Part shown: positions 37,458 to 45,913 of the stretch, in pieces
Layout of the letters: the number at the start of each line of letters is the position of its first letter
Position numbering within the stretch: the stretch's first letter is position 1
NCBI RefSeq assembly: GCF_036687315.1
Contig: NZ_CP144683.1
Coordinates: 558,001-622,000 of the forward strand
DNA: 64,000 nt
Direction of reading: 5' to 3'
Origin: Sphingopyxis sp. TUF1
GTDB lineage: Bacteria > Pseudomonadota > Alphaproteobacteria > Sphingomonadales > Sphingomonadaceae
Program-made: the position numbers and the translations under genes
Notes under the pieces: model-generated
Databases searched by the model: none
Told to the model about the DNA's origin: nothing
What the model saw: the letters and a program-made list of their open reading frames with translations, nothing else

Positions 37458-40268
37458 ATGTCGGAAAAGAATCACCTCTATCTGGTCGATGGCTCCAGCT
37501 ATATCTTCCGCGCCTATCACCGCCTCCCGCCGCTCACGAACCCCAAGGGCGTGCCGGTCGGTGCGGTCTATGGCTATACGACGATGCTGTGGAAGCTGGC
37601 GAAGGACCTGCACGACGCCGATGGGCCGACGCATCTGGCGGTCATCCTCGACCATTCGAGCCAGTCGTTCCGCAACGATATTTACGACCAGTATAAGGCG
37701 AACCGTCCGGAGCCGCCCGAGGACCTGGTCCCGCAGTTCCCGCTGATCCGCGACGCGACGCGGGCTTTTTCGCTGCCGTGCATCGAGATGGAGGGCTTCG
37801 AGGCCGACGATCTGATCGCATCCTATGCCGAAGCCGCAGTGCGCGAAGGCTGGGACGTCACGATCGTGTCGTCGGACAAGGATCTGATGCAACTGATCCG
37901 CGAGCCAGCGGACGGCCCGCATGTCGATATGCTCGACACGATGAAGAATGTGCGGATGGGGATCGACGCGGTGACTGAAAAGTTCGGCGTGACCCCCGAT
38001 CTGGTCGGCGACGTCCTCGCGCTGATGGGCGACAGCGTCGACAATGTCCCCGGCGTGCGCGGTGTCGGGCCGAAGACCGCGACCAAGCTGATCCAGGAAT
38101 ATGGCAATCTGACCGCCGCGCTCGATGGCGCGGAAACGATGAAGCCCAGCAAGCTGCGCGAAAATCTGATCGAACATCGCGCAATGGCCGAACTGTCGCG
38201 AATTCTGGTCGATCTGAAGCGCGACTGTCCGCTGCCCGATCCGCTTGAGGCGCTAAAGCTTGGCGCGATCCCGCCCGAACCGCTCAAGCTGTTCCTCGAC
38301 GAACATGGGTTCCGTTCGCTGTCGGCCAAGCTCGATCTTGGCGCCACGCCCGCGGGTCCGCCGACGCTGCCGCGCGCGGGCGCGGCGCCCGCTGCGCCTG
38401 CCGCCGCGCCCTCGACGCCAACTCTGCCCGCGATGCCGCCAATCGACCGCACGCTCTATGAAACGGTGACGACGATCGAGGCGCTCGACCGCTGGATAGC
38501 CGAGGCGCGCGCGGCGCATGTTGTCGCGGTCGATACCGAAACCGCGAGCCTCGACAGCGTCACCGGCACGCTCGTTGGGGTCAGCCTGTCGACGGGGGCG
38601 GGCAAGGCCTGTTACATCCCGCTCGGCCATGGCGGCACCGACATGTTTGCCGAAAAGCCCGAACAAGTGCCGCTGGCCGACGCGATCGGGCGGCTGCACG
38701 CGCTGTTTTCCGACGAGGCGGTGCTAAAGGTCGGGCACAACCTTAAATATGACATCGGCGTGCTCGCACAGCATGGGATCACCATCGCGCCCTATGACGA
38801 CACGCTGGTGATGAGCTTTGCGCTCGACGCGGGCAAGCACCAGCACGGGCTCGACGAGCTGGCCAAGCTGCACCTCGATCACGTCTGCCTGACCTTCAAG
38901 GAGATGTGCGGCACGGGAAAATCGCAGATCAGCTTTGCCGAGGTGCCGCTCGACCGCGCAACGCACTATGCGGCGGAGGATGCCGAGGTCGCGTGGCGGC
39001 TGTGGAAACTGCTCAAGCTCCGCCTGCCGCTCGAAGGCGGGACGCGCGTTTACGAGATGGTCGACCGGCCGCTGGCCGCCGTCGTCGAGGGTATGGAACG
39101 CGCGGGCATCATGGTTGACCGCGAATATCTGGCAAAGCTGTCGGGCGAGTTTGCGAACGAGATGCTGCGCATCGAGGGCGAGATCCATGGCCTCGCGGGA
39201 CAACCCTTCGCGATCGGCAGCCCCAAACAGCTTGGCGAGATTCTGTTCGACAAGCTGGGTCTTAAAGGCGGGCGCAAGGGCAAGTCGGGCGACTGGTCGA
39301 CCGATCAGAACGAGCTCGAACGGCTCGAACGCGACGGCGTGCCGATCGCGCGCAAAATCCTCGAATGGCGCCAGCTCGCCAAGCTGAAGTCGACCTATAC
39401 CGACGCGTTGCAGCAACAGATCAACCCGGTGACCGGCCGCGTCCACACGAGCTACAGCCTTGTCGGCGCGCAGACGGGGCGACTGTCGTCGACCGACCCG
39501 AATCTGCAGAACATCCCGATCCGCACCGAGACCGGCCGCCAGATCCGCGACGCCTTTATCGCCGCGCCCGGCCATGTGCTGATCGCCGCCGACTATAGCC
39601 AGATCGAGCTGCGGCTCGCGGCGCATATGGCCGACGTGCCCGAGCTCAAAGAGGCCTTTGCCCGTGGCGACGACATTCACGCCGCCACAGCGATCGAGCT
39701 GTTCGGCGAGGTCAACCGCGACACGCGCGGCAAGGCCAAGACGGTCAATTTCTCGATCCTCTATGGCATTTCGCGCTGGGGCCTCGCCGGCCGCCTCGAA
39801 ATCACGCCCGACGAGGCGCAGGCGCTGATCGCGCGCTATTTCGAGCGTTTCCCCGGCATTTCGGACTATATCACCGACACGCTCGAAGCGGCGCGGGCGC
39901 GCGGCTATACCGAGACGCTGTTCGGCCGAAAGACATGGTTTCCGCGCATCAAGGCAGCGAACCAGAATGAACGCGCGGGCAGCGAGCGCGCGGCGATCAA
40001 CGCACCGATCCAGGGCACGAGCGCCGACCTGATCAAACGCGCAATGGCACGAATGCCGCGCGCGCTGGCGGGTGCAGGGCTGTCCGACGTCAAAATGCTG
40101 CTCCAGGTCCACGACGAACTGGTGTTCGAGGCGCCCGAGGACAATGCCGCGGCGGCGGGCGAGGTCATCCGCGCGGTGATGATGGGCGCCGCCGAGCCGG
40201 TGCTCAAACTGTCGGTCCCGCTGGAAGTCGAGATCGGTACCGGCAAGAGCTGGGGCGACGCGCATTAG
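37458..40268 (+). CDS. polA: DNA polymerase I
   Basis: The 936-residue protein has all three domains: the 5'-3' exonuclease (about 1-300), an apparently intact 3'-5' exonuclease (VVAVDTETASL, GHNLKYDIGVL, YAAEDAEVAW) and the polymerase (DYSQIELRLAAHM, RGKAKTVNFSILYG, QVHDELVFE). The linker between the first two is rich in A and P. It is the family A polymerase for Okazaki fragment processing and repair. Confidence 0.97.
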   Translation: MSEKNHLYLVDGSSYIFRAYHRLPPLTNPKGVPVGAVYGYTTMLWKLAKDLHDADGPTHLAVILDHSSQSFRNDIYDQYKANRPEPPEDLVPQFPLIRDATRAFSLPCIEMEGFEADDLIASYAEAAVREGWDVTIVSSDKDLMQLIREPADGPHVDMLDTMKNVRMGIDAVTEKFGVTPDLVGDVLALMGDSVDNVPGVRGVGPKTATKLIQEYGNLTAALDGAETMKPSKLRENLIEHRAMAELSRILVDLKRDCPLPDPLEALKLGAIPPEPLKLFLDEHGFRSLSAKLDLGATPAGPPTLPRAGAAPAAPAAAPSTPTLPAMPPIDRTLYETVTTIEALDRWIAEARAAHVVAVDTETASLDSVTGTLVGVSLSTGAGKACYIPLGHGGTDMFAEKPEQVPLADAIGRLHALFSDEAVLKVGHNLKYDIGVLAQHGITIAPYDDTLVMSFALDAGKHQHGLDELAKLHLDHVCLTFKEMCGTGKSQISFAEVPLDRATHYAAEDAEVAWRLWKLLKLRLPLEGGTRVYEMVDRPLAAVVEGMERAGIMVDREYLAKLSGEFANEMLRIEGEIHGLAGQPFAIGSPKQLGEILFDKLGLKGGRKGKSGDWSTDQNELERLERDGVPIARKILEWRQLAKLKSTYTDALQQQINPVTGRVHTSYSLVGAQTGRLSSTDPNLQNIPIRTETGRQIRDAFIAAPGHVLIAADYSQIELRLAAHMADVPELKEAFARGDDIHAATAIELFGEVNRDTRGKAKTVNFSILYGISRWGLAGRLEITPDEAQALIARYFERFPGISDYITDTLEAARARGYTETLFGRKTWFPRIKAANQNERAGSERAAINAPIQGTSADLIKRAMARMPRALAGAGLSDVKMLLQVHDELVFEAPEDNAAAAGEVIRAVMMGAAEPVLKLSVPLEVEIGTGKSWGDAH

Positions 40269-40277
40269 GAGTGAAAG

Positions 40278-40520
40278 ATGACCTATCGTGAGCAGCTGCA
40301 AACTTGGGTTTGGGAAGCGCTGGATAAGCTTGGAGGGCGTGGGTCGGTGATTGATGTCGCCAAGCGAATCTGGTCAGACCATGAAACCGACCTGAAGGCA
40401 TACGGGGATCATTATTATTCATGGCAATATGACATGCGCTGGGCTGCGCAGCAGTTAAGAGAAAAAGGGAAGCTAGGATTTCGCAAGGCGGGCAGGTTAA
40501 ACGAGTGGTTCATAAGGTAA
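40278..40520 (+). CDS. Small winged-helix-like hypothetical protein
   Basis: The 80-residue protein has visibly lower GC than its neighbours. The pattern WEALDKLGGRGSVIDVAKRIW ... YDMRWAAQQLREKGKLGF ... GRLNEWFI resembles a winged-helix fold of the HARE-HTH/Mrr N-terminal type. A GGAGTGAAAG ribosome binding site precedes ATG. It starts 9 nt after polA and overlaps the next ORF, so the three may be cotranscribed. The low GC suggests recent acquisition. Confidence 0.6.
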   Translation: MTYREQLQTWVWEALDKLGGRGSVIDVAKRIWSDHETDLKAYGDHYYSWQYDMRWAAQQLREKGKLGFRKAGRLNEWFIR

Positions 40521-41020
40521 ACTTGGCTAGGATATTGGCGTTCGGCCTCTGCTCGATGAGCTTGATTTCGACAGGTTCCCACGCAGACGAAGTCGCAAGA
40601 GCGGCTGCGACTTCCACAGCCGATACCGATTTGCGCGAATTTGCGGCTATCGCTGGGCGCAAGGTCGTCGGGCGGTCTGTCGGCGGCCCCTGGCCCACCG
40701 CCGACAAGGTGCTGCTGATCCGGCGCGACGACAAGGGGTATCCGGTGGTCGCGGCCAGCCTCGGCTTTCCGGCGCGTCAGTCGCTTCCTGCGCCGCCCGA
40801 AGGAACGCTCGCCGTCGTCCGCCTGCACCAGCGATCCGAGACGATCGTTCCGGGCCCGACCGCCGACGACCTCGCCTTTGTTGCCGCCAACAAGCTGCCC
40901 CTGTTCGTGATCGGCGAATGGACGCGACCCGCGCCGATGTGGGAAGTGGCGTGGATCGACGACGCCGTCCGGTTCCGCACGATAGGCGAAGTCGGCGAAA
41001 TCGGCCCCTGGCGCGACTGA
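40505..41020 (+). CDS. Secreted protein with degenerate JAMM-like motif
   Basis: The 171-residue protein starts at GTG 40505 (TTG 40523 with AGG upstream is equally possible) with a signal peptide ending near HADEVA. The mature part contains RLHQRSETIVPGPTADD, whose spacing (H108, R110, S111, T119, D122) mimics the JAMM H-x-H-P...S-x2-D metalloprotease motif with the second H lost. Then LPLFVIGEWT and MWEVAW follow. It might be an inactive JAB-like secreted domain. Overlaps the winged-helix ORF by 16 nt. Confidence 0.55.
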   Translation: MVHKVNLARILAFGLCSMSLISTGSHADEVARAAATSTADTDLREFAAIAGRKVVGRSVGGPWPTADKVLLIRRDDKGYPVVAASLGFPARQSLPAPPEGTLAVVRLHQRSETIVPGPTADDLAFVAANKLPLFVIGEWTRPAPMWEVAWIDDAVRFRTIGEVGEIGPWRD

Positions 41021-41139
41021 ACGCCGCGCATATGCGGCGCGGCGACCGCGCTGCCCTTTCGCAATCCCGACTTTCGCTCTATGACGACCCGATGACATCC
41101 GGCTGGCGCTTTTGTGACAGTCGGCAACAAAGGGCCCGC

Positions 41140-41814
41140 ATGAGCAAGTTCGAACCCGTCGCCAAGGCGCCGGTCCGTATCCAGCAGAATATCCTCGCAC
41201 GCAGCGAACGCCGCGTGCTCAACTGGCTGTGCGCGCGCTTGCCTGCGTGGGTCACCCCCGACCAGCTGACCGCGCTCGGCTTTGTGGGCGCGGTACTCGT
41301 CGCCGCGGGTTATCTGCTCAGCTGGATCGACAGCGAATGGCTGGGGCTGTCGCTCGCCGGTTACATCATCAACTGGTTCGGCGATTCGCTTGACGGCAGC
41401 GTCGCGCGCTGGCGCGGGATCGAGCGGCCGAATTACGGCTATTTCGTCGACCACAGCGTCGATGCGATCGCGACCTTCCTGATGATCAGCGCGATCGGCA
41501 TGAGCCCCTATATGCGGCTCGACGTCGCGCTGATGGGGGTGATCGGATATTTCCTCCTGTCGATCCACACCTTTATTTCTGCCAAAATCCTTGGCGAATT
41601 TCGCCTGTCCTATATGGCGGGCGGGCCGACCGAGCTGCGGCTGATGCTGATGGCGATGACCGCGCTAATGCCGGTGGTCGGCGGCGCCGACATACGCGGC
41701 ACCAACTTTTCGCCTTTCGATCTATTCGCGCTGGTCGTGTCGAGCATCCTCGTCACGCTGTTCATCGTCCACACCTCGGCGACAGCGCGGATGCTGCGCC
41801 GCCGGGGTAATTAG
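41140..41814 (+). CDS. CDP-alcohol phosphatidyltransferase family protein
   Basis: The 224-residue protein has the complete motif D-G-x2-A-R-x8-G-x3-D-x3-D (DSLDGSVARWRGIERPNYG, then YFVDHSVD) and several membrane spans. These integral membrane enzymes transfer a phosphatidyl group from CDP-diacylglycerol to an alcohol. The acceptor cannot be assigned. ATG 41140 is used (MSKFEPV). Confidence 0.9.
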   Translation: MSKFEPVAKAPVRIQQNILARSERRVLNWLCARLPAWVTPDQLTALGFVGAVLVAAGYLLSWIDSEWLGLSLAGYIINWFGDSLDGSVARWRGIERPNYGYFVDHSVDAIATFLMISAIGMSPYMRLDVALMGVIGYFLLSIHTFISAKILGEFRLSYMAGGPTELRLMLMAMTALMPVVGGADIRGTNFSPFDLFALVVSSILVTLFIVHTSATARMLRRRGN

Positions 41815-41823
41815 GGCCGACTC

Positions 41824-42717
41824 TCAGGGCCGCGGGCGCGCCTGCGCATAGGTGCCGAGCAGGCGCAGCGACTTGGTCTGGAAATCAAGCTCCTCGAGCG
41901 CGCGATCAACGCGCTCGTCGCCCGGCGCGCCGACGATGTCGGCGTAAAATTTCGTCGCGGCAAAGCTCCCGCCGGTCTGATAGCTTTCGAGCTTGGTCAT
42001 GTTGACGCCATTGGTCGCAAAGCCGCCGAGCGCCTTGTAGAGCGCGGCCGGAATATTCTTCACCTCGAACATGAAGGTCGTCATCACCGGCCCTTCGATC
42101 GCCGAAAAATCGGGCAAGGGTTCGCGCGCAAGCACGACGAAGCGTGTCATATTATGGTCGGCGTCCTCCATCCCCGTGCCGTGCAGCGTTAGTCCATAAA
42201 GTTCGGCCGCATGCGGCGGCGCCAGCGCGGCGAGCCCGACCTCATCGCTGTCGGCGACCCATGCCGCGGCGCCCGCGGTGTCGCTGTGCGCGACGGGCGC
42301 GATATTGTTCGCACGCAGCCACTGGCGGCATTGGCCCAGCGCCTGCTCATGGCTCATCGCGCGCGTCACGGGGCCAAGATTGCGGCTCATCAGCCCATAG
42401 CGGATCGGCAGGAAATACTCGCCGACGATCGACAGGCCGGATTCGGGCAGCAGGAAATGAATGTCGGCGACGCGGCCGTGCAGGCTGTTTTCAATGGGGA
42501 TGATAGCGCGGTCGACGCGGCCTTCGCGCACGGCGTCGATCGCATCCTCGAACGCATAGCAGGGCAGCGGCAGCGAATTCGGGTCATATTCGCGCGCGGC
42601 AAGGTCGCTGTTCGCCCCGGGCGCGCCCTGGAACGCCAGTCCGCGCGCAGGTTCGGCGAGCGCGAGCGCGCGCATTTTGTCGACCAGATGCTGCGCCGAA
42701 GCCGAATAACTGCCCAT
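41824..42717 (-). CDS. pheA: Prephenate dehydratase
   Basis: The 297-residue protein has the catalytic T191-R192-F193 (DHNMTRF) and a C-terminal ACT domain (about 212-290, with KLESYQTGG) for phenylalanine feedback. The N-terminal AFQGAPGANSDLAAREY segment is standard. It makes phenylpyruvate in phenylalanine synthesis, without a fused chorismate mutase. Divergent from the cytochrome pair. Confidence 0.95.
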   Translation of the reverse strand: MGSYSASAQHLVDKMRALALAEPARGLAFQGAPGANSDLAAREYDPNSLPLPCYAFEDAIDAVREGRVDRAIIPIENSLHGRVADIHFLLPESGLSIVGEYFLPIRYGLMSRNLGPVTRAMSHEQALGQCRQWLRANNIAPVAHSDTAGAAAWVADSDEVGLAALAPPHAAELYGLTLHGTGMEDADHNMTRFVVLAREPLPDFSAIEGPVMTTFMFEVKNIPAALYKALGGFATNGVNMTKLESYQTGGSFAATKFYADIVGAPGDERVDRALEELDFQTKSLRLLGTYAQARPRP

Positions 42718-42887
42718 GACTGCCTTCCCACGCTGGAACCGCGGCGCATAGCCGCACCGCCGGAACCGCGCAAGGCGACCCACCGGCCAATTTCATCCCC
42801 TTGCGCCGCCGTCCCCGCACCAGTAAGGGAGCCTCCAAATCACACATGCGTCCGGCTATGGGCGCCAGCTAACGGGGCTGTTAGAGC

Positions 42888-43535
42888 ATGGACAATCGCA
42901 ACAATACTATTGCCGGATGGGTGCTGTTTGCCGGCATTTGCGCGCTGGGCCTGACCATCGGGTCGAGCATGTTGTTCGCGACGCACGCCCCCGAAAAGCC
43001 CGGCTTCCCGATCGAGGATGCCGACGCTGGCGCGGGTGGTGGCGAATCGGCGGTGCCGCTTGCCAACCTGCTCGCCGCCGCCGATCCGGCGAAGGGCGAG
43101 GCGGTGTTCGCGAAATGCGCGGCGTGCCACACGATCAACGCGGGCGGCGCCAATGGCATTGGGCCCAACCTCTATGGCGCGCTGGGCAAGGCGCACGGCC
43201 ATGTCCCCGGCTTCGCCTATTCGGAGGCGCTGAAGAGCGTTCCGGGCAACTGGGATTTCGCCGGTATGGACGAATGGCTGAAAAGCCCGCGCAAATATGC
43301 CCCCGGCACCAAGATGTCGTTCGCTGGGCTGGGCAGCGCGGAAGATCGCGCGAACCTGATCGTTTACCTGAACTCGCAGGGATCGAACCTGCCGCTGCCG
43401 CCGGTTGAAGCAGCTCCCGCCGCCGAGGGCGCGGCGGATGGTGCAGCCGAAGGTGCGGCGCCTGCCGATGGAGCGACCGCCCCGGCCGCCGATGCCGCCG
43501 CGCCGGTCGCGGCACCGGCCGAAGCCACGAAATAA
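42888..43535 (+). CDS. Membrane-anchored cytochrome c (c552-type)
   Basis: The 215-residue protein has an N-terminal uncleaved anchor span (about 8-30), heme motif C77-A-A-C80-H81 and a downstream methionine (GTKMSFAG) as the axial ligand. The C-terminus is a long A/P/E-rich tail (about 172-215) unlike usual cytochrome c. Its role is electron transfer at the membrane, as for CycM. It overlaps the next cytochrome by one base. Confidence 0.92.
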   Translation: MDNRNNTIAGWVLFAGICALGLTIGSSMLFATHAPEKPGFPIEDADAGAGGGESAVPLANLLAAADPAKGEAVFAKCAACHTINAGGANGIGPNLYGALGKAHGHVPGFAYSEALKSVPGNWDFAGMDEWLKSPRKYAPGTKMSFAGLGSAEDRANLIVYLNSQGSNLPLPPVEAAPAAEGAADGAAEGAAPADGATAPAADAAAPVAAPAEATK

Positions 43536-43957
43536 TGCGCATCGCGCCCGTCCTGCTGGCGGGCGCGCTGCTCGCCGGCTGCGGCAAGAGCGAACCGCCC
43601 CCCGCTGACACGGCGACGGGCGAACCCGCGGCCGAAGCCCCCGCGGTCGAACCGACTGCGGCGATGGGCGAACAAATCTTCCGGCGCTGCGTCGCCTGTC
43701 ACACGATCGACAAGGGCGGCCGTCATGGCATCGGCCCGAACCTGCACGGCGTCGTCGGTGCTCCCGTCGCGGCAAAGCCGGGCTTCTCCTATTCGGGTGC
43801 GATGAAGGCGAAGGGCGGGGTCTGGGACGAAGCCACGCTCGACGCCTATCTGAAAGCGCCGATGAAGGACGTTCCCGGCACGCGCATGGCCTTTGCCGGG
43901 GTCATCGAGGCCGCCGACCGCAAGGCGCTGATCCTGTATCTGGAAGCGCAGAAATAA
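43535..43957 (+). CDS. Lipoprotein cytochrome c
   Basis: The 140-residue protein has a lipobox LAGC (C16), heme motif C52-V-A-C55-H56 and axial methionine in GTRMAFAG. The two cytochromes share the same class I layout and probably arose by duplication. The start overlaps the previous stop as TAATG. Probably periplasmic, lipid anchored. Confidence 0.92.
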   Translation: MRIAPVLLAGALLAGCGKSEPPPADTATGEPAAEAPAVEPTAAMGEQIFRRCVACHTIDKGGRHGIGPNLHGVVGAPVAAKPGFSYSGAMKAKGGVWDEATLDAYLKAPMKDVPGTRMAFAGVIEAADRKALILYLEAQK

Positions 43958-43975
43958 AGCGTTAGCTGAGACTCC

Positions 43976-44111
43976 ATCCTCCCCGTGGCGAAGCCATGGG
44001 GAGGGGGACCGCGCCCGAAGGGCGTGGTGGAGGGGCCGCGGCGGTAGCGCCAAAGCCCCTCCGTCAGCGCTTCGCGCTGCCACCTCCCCATGCCTGCGGC
44101 ACAGGGAGGAT
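43976..44111. repeat. Long inverted repeat, family E (CCTCCCxGTGGCGAAGCC)
   Basis: ATCCTCCCCGTGGCGAAGCC at the left and GGCACAGGGAGGAT at the right are inverted partners, with several internal complementary segments. A relative lies at 53022-53155. It sits between two convergent genes. Confidence 0.75.
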
Positions 44112-44120
44112 TTTCGTCTA

Positions 44121-44996
44121 TCAATGCCGCTCGTCGATATTCGCGTAGAAATCGGTAACGATCTTCCACGCCTCGTCCGCCGACTCGACGAACTGGAACA
44201 GGTCCAGATCGCGCGCGCTGACCACGCCCTCTTCCACCAGTGCGTCGAAATTGACGACGCGTTGCCAGAATTCCCTGCCGAACAGGACAATCGGGATCGG
44301 CTTGATCTTGCCGGTCTGGATCAGCGTCAAAAGTTCGAACATCTCGTCGAACGTGCCGAAGCCGCCCGGAAAGACGCAGACGGCGCGCGCGCGCAGCAGG
44401 AAGTGCATCTTGCGCAGCGCGAAATAGTGAAACTGGAAACTCAATGACGGCGTCACATAGCGGTTCGGTGCCTGTTCGTGCGGAAGCACGATGTTGAGCC
44501 CGATCGATTCGCGTCCCTCGTCGGCGGCACCGCGGTTCGCCGCCTCCATGATCGACGGCCCGCCGCCTGAGCAGACGACGAAGTGGCGGCAGCCCTTGTC
44601 GTCGCACGGATATTGACTGGCAAGCCGCGCGAGCGCGCGCGCTTCGTCATAATATTTCGCCTTCGCCTTCAGGCGGCGGGCAATATTGCGCGTGGCGTCG
44701 TCGGTTGCCGCGGCCTCGAGCGCATCGGCCTGTCCGGGTTCGGGAATACGCGCCGAGCCATAGACGACGAGCGTTGATTCGATCCCCGCCTCGTCGAGCA
44801 GCAATTCGGGTTTCAGCAATTCGAGCTGGAACCGGACGGGGCGCAAATCTTCGCGCAGCAGGAAATCATTATCCTGGAACGCCAGCTTGTACGCGGGGTG
44901 CGCCGTCTGCGGGGTGGTGGTCGCCTGTTTGGCGAACTGCGCGTCGTCCTTGGCCTTGTGGAAACGCGAACGATGGGGTTGTTTATCTTCTGCCAT
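44121..44996 (-). CDS. LOG-family protein (TIGR00730-like; possible nucleoside 5'-monophosphate phosphoribohydrolase)
   Basis: The 291-residue protein has the Rossmann-like LOG domain with the PGGFGTFDE signature and VVYGSARIPEPG and CSGGGPSIMEAANRGA segments. LOG proteins release the base from nucleoside monophosphates, as in cytokinin activation. It has an N-terminal extension of about 75 residues, so it is the longer form. ATG 44996 is used. Confidence 0.88.
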   Translation of the reverse strand: MAEDKQPHRSRFHKAKDDAQFAKQATTTPQTAHPAYKLAFQDNDFLLREDLRPVRFQLELLKPELLLDEAGIESTLVVYGSARIPEPGQADALEAAATDDATRNIARRLKAKAKYYDEARALARLASQYPCDDKGCRHFVVCSGGGPSIMEAANRGAADEGRESIGLNIVLPHEQAPNRYVTPSLSFQFHYFALRKMHFLLRARAVCVFPGGFGTFDEMFELLTLIQTGKIKPIPIVLFGREFWQRVVNFDALVEEGVVSARDLDLFQFVESADEAWKIVTDFYANIDERH

Positions 44997-45033
44997 TAGC
45001 CAGCGGCTATACGCTTCGCGTGACTTTGCCAAG

Positions 45034-45744
45034 TCAGCGGCAGTAACCGTTGCCGCTCATGTCAAAGTGGAAATGGTTGTAATGCGCCGCATTGTAATCG
45101 GGGCCGAGCGCCGTCCCGAAACGACGGCAGCCCGATTTGTGGAGCGTGCGCAGGAAATCGCGCGACGCGGCATCGCCCGTCCACCCGCCGTCGAGCAGGA
45201 TGCGGCGCCCGTCGGCGAGGACAAAGCCCGACACGTCGATCGCGTTCGAATAGGCGTGCTGCGACAACCGCCCCGAGCGGCCGCCATAGATGTTGCGGCA
45301 GCTATAGGTGCCGAAGGTTTCGATCTTGACGACCTCGGTCCCGAAATATTTCCGCGCCGCGGGCTTCACCGCATATTGCGCCCAAGCTGCAAAATTGCGC
45401 GCGAGCGGACAGGTCATCGCGCCGAGACCCGATACCGGAACGCCCACATCGAGCAGCTTGATCGAATCGATCGAGGTGCAGCCGCCGCCATGATCCTGGT
45501 TGGGCAGCGGGGTGAAGCGAACGCCCGCCTGTTTGAGATCGAACGCGCATTGCTGCGCCTCGGCACTGGTGAAGGAAGGCGTGCCGACAGGCTGCGGGCG
45601 CGTCGGCGTGCTTGCTGTGGTTCCCGTCGCCCGGCTATCGCTGCCGCGCTTCATCACGTCGGGAGAGCCGAAACAGGCGGATAGCGCCAGCGCGGCGGTG
45701 GCGGCGATCAGGGCGCGGGGCTTAAAGAACGGCGCAAGGATCAT
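45034..45744 (-). CDS. Extensin-like family lipoprotein
   Basis: The 236-residue protein has a lipobox LSAC near residue 24 and a C-terminal extensin-like domain with AIDVSGFVLADGRR and the HYNHFHFDM metal-site-like segment, plus several paired cysteines. This domain resembles D-Ala-D-Ala metallopeptidase-like folds, so it may act on the cell wall. ATG 45744 is preferred over TTG 45753. Confidence 0.85.
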   Translation of the reverse strand: MILAPFFKPRALIAATAALALSACFGSPDVMKRGSDSRATGTTASTPTRPQPVGTPSFTSAEAQQCAFDLKQAGVRFTPLPNQDHGGGCTSIDSIKLLDVGVPVSGLGAMTCPLARNFAAWAQYAVKPAARKYFGTEVVKIETFGTYSCRNIYGGRSGRLSQHAYSNAIDVSGFVLADGRRILLDGGWTGDAASRDFLRTLHKSGCRRFGTALGPDYNAAHYNHFHFDMSGNGYCR

Positions 45745-45831
45745 GGCCGTCAAATTACCGATAAAATGGTTAACAAGCCGTATACCTTTGTCTCCGCTCG
45801 TCGAAAATTTGGCGCGGCCCGTGCAATTAAT

Positions 45832-45859
45832 TTGACAGACCCCGCCCGGCCCTTAAACG
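45832..45859 (+). promoter_or_regulatory. Candidate serC promoter
   Basis: TTGACA (45832-45837) is followed at about 15-16 nt by TTAAAC (45853-45858), a loose -10. If used, transcription would begin around 45865, inside the first hairpin of the leader, so only the inner stem and the second hairpin would be in the RNA. Confidence 0.4.
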
Positions 45860-45910
45860 CGGCGACGGGCCACGCGGTCCCAACGCCGCGCGAGCTCTCT
45901 GCAAGGAGAG
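45858..45910 (+). ncRNA. Two-hairpin 5' leader of serC (candidate serC-motif RNA)
   Basis: Hairpin 1 (45858-45890) has outer stem CGCGGCG/CGCCGCG and inner GGGCC-ACGC-GGTCCC. Hairpin 2 (45895-45910) pairs CTCTC with GAGAG around TGCAAG, so the ribosome binding site AAGGAG (45903-45908) is partly masked. Placement directly before serC matches the known alphaproteobacterial serC RNA motif class, but I cannot confirm a match to its consensus. Confidence 0.55.
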
Positions 45911-45913
45911 ACT

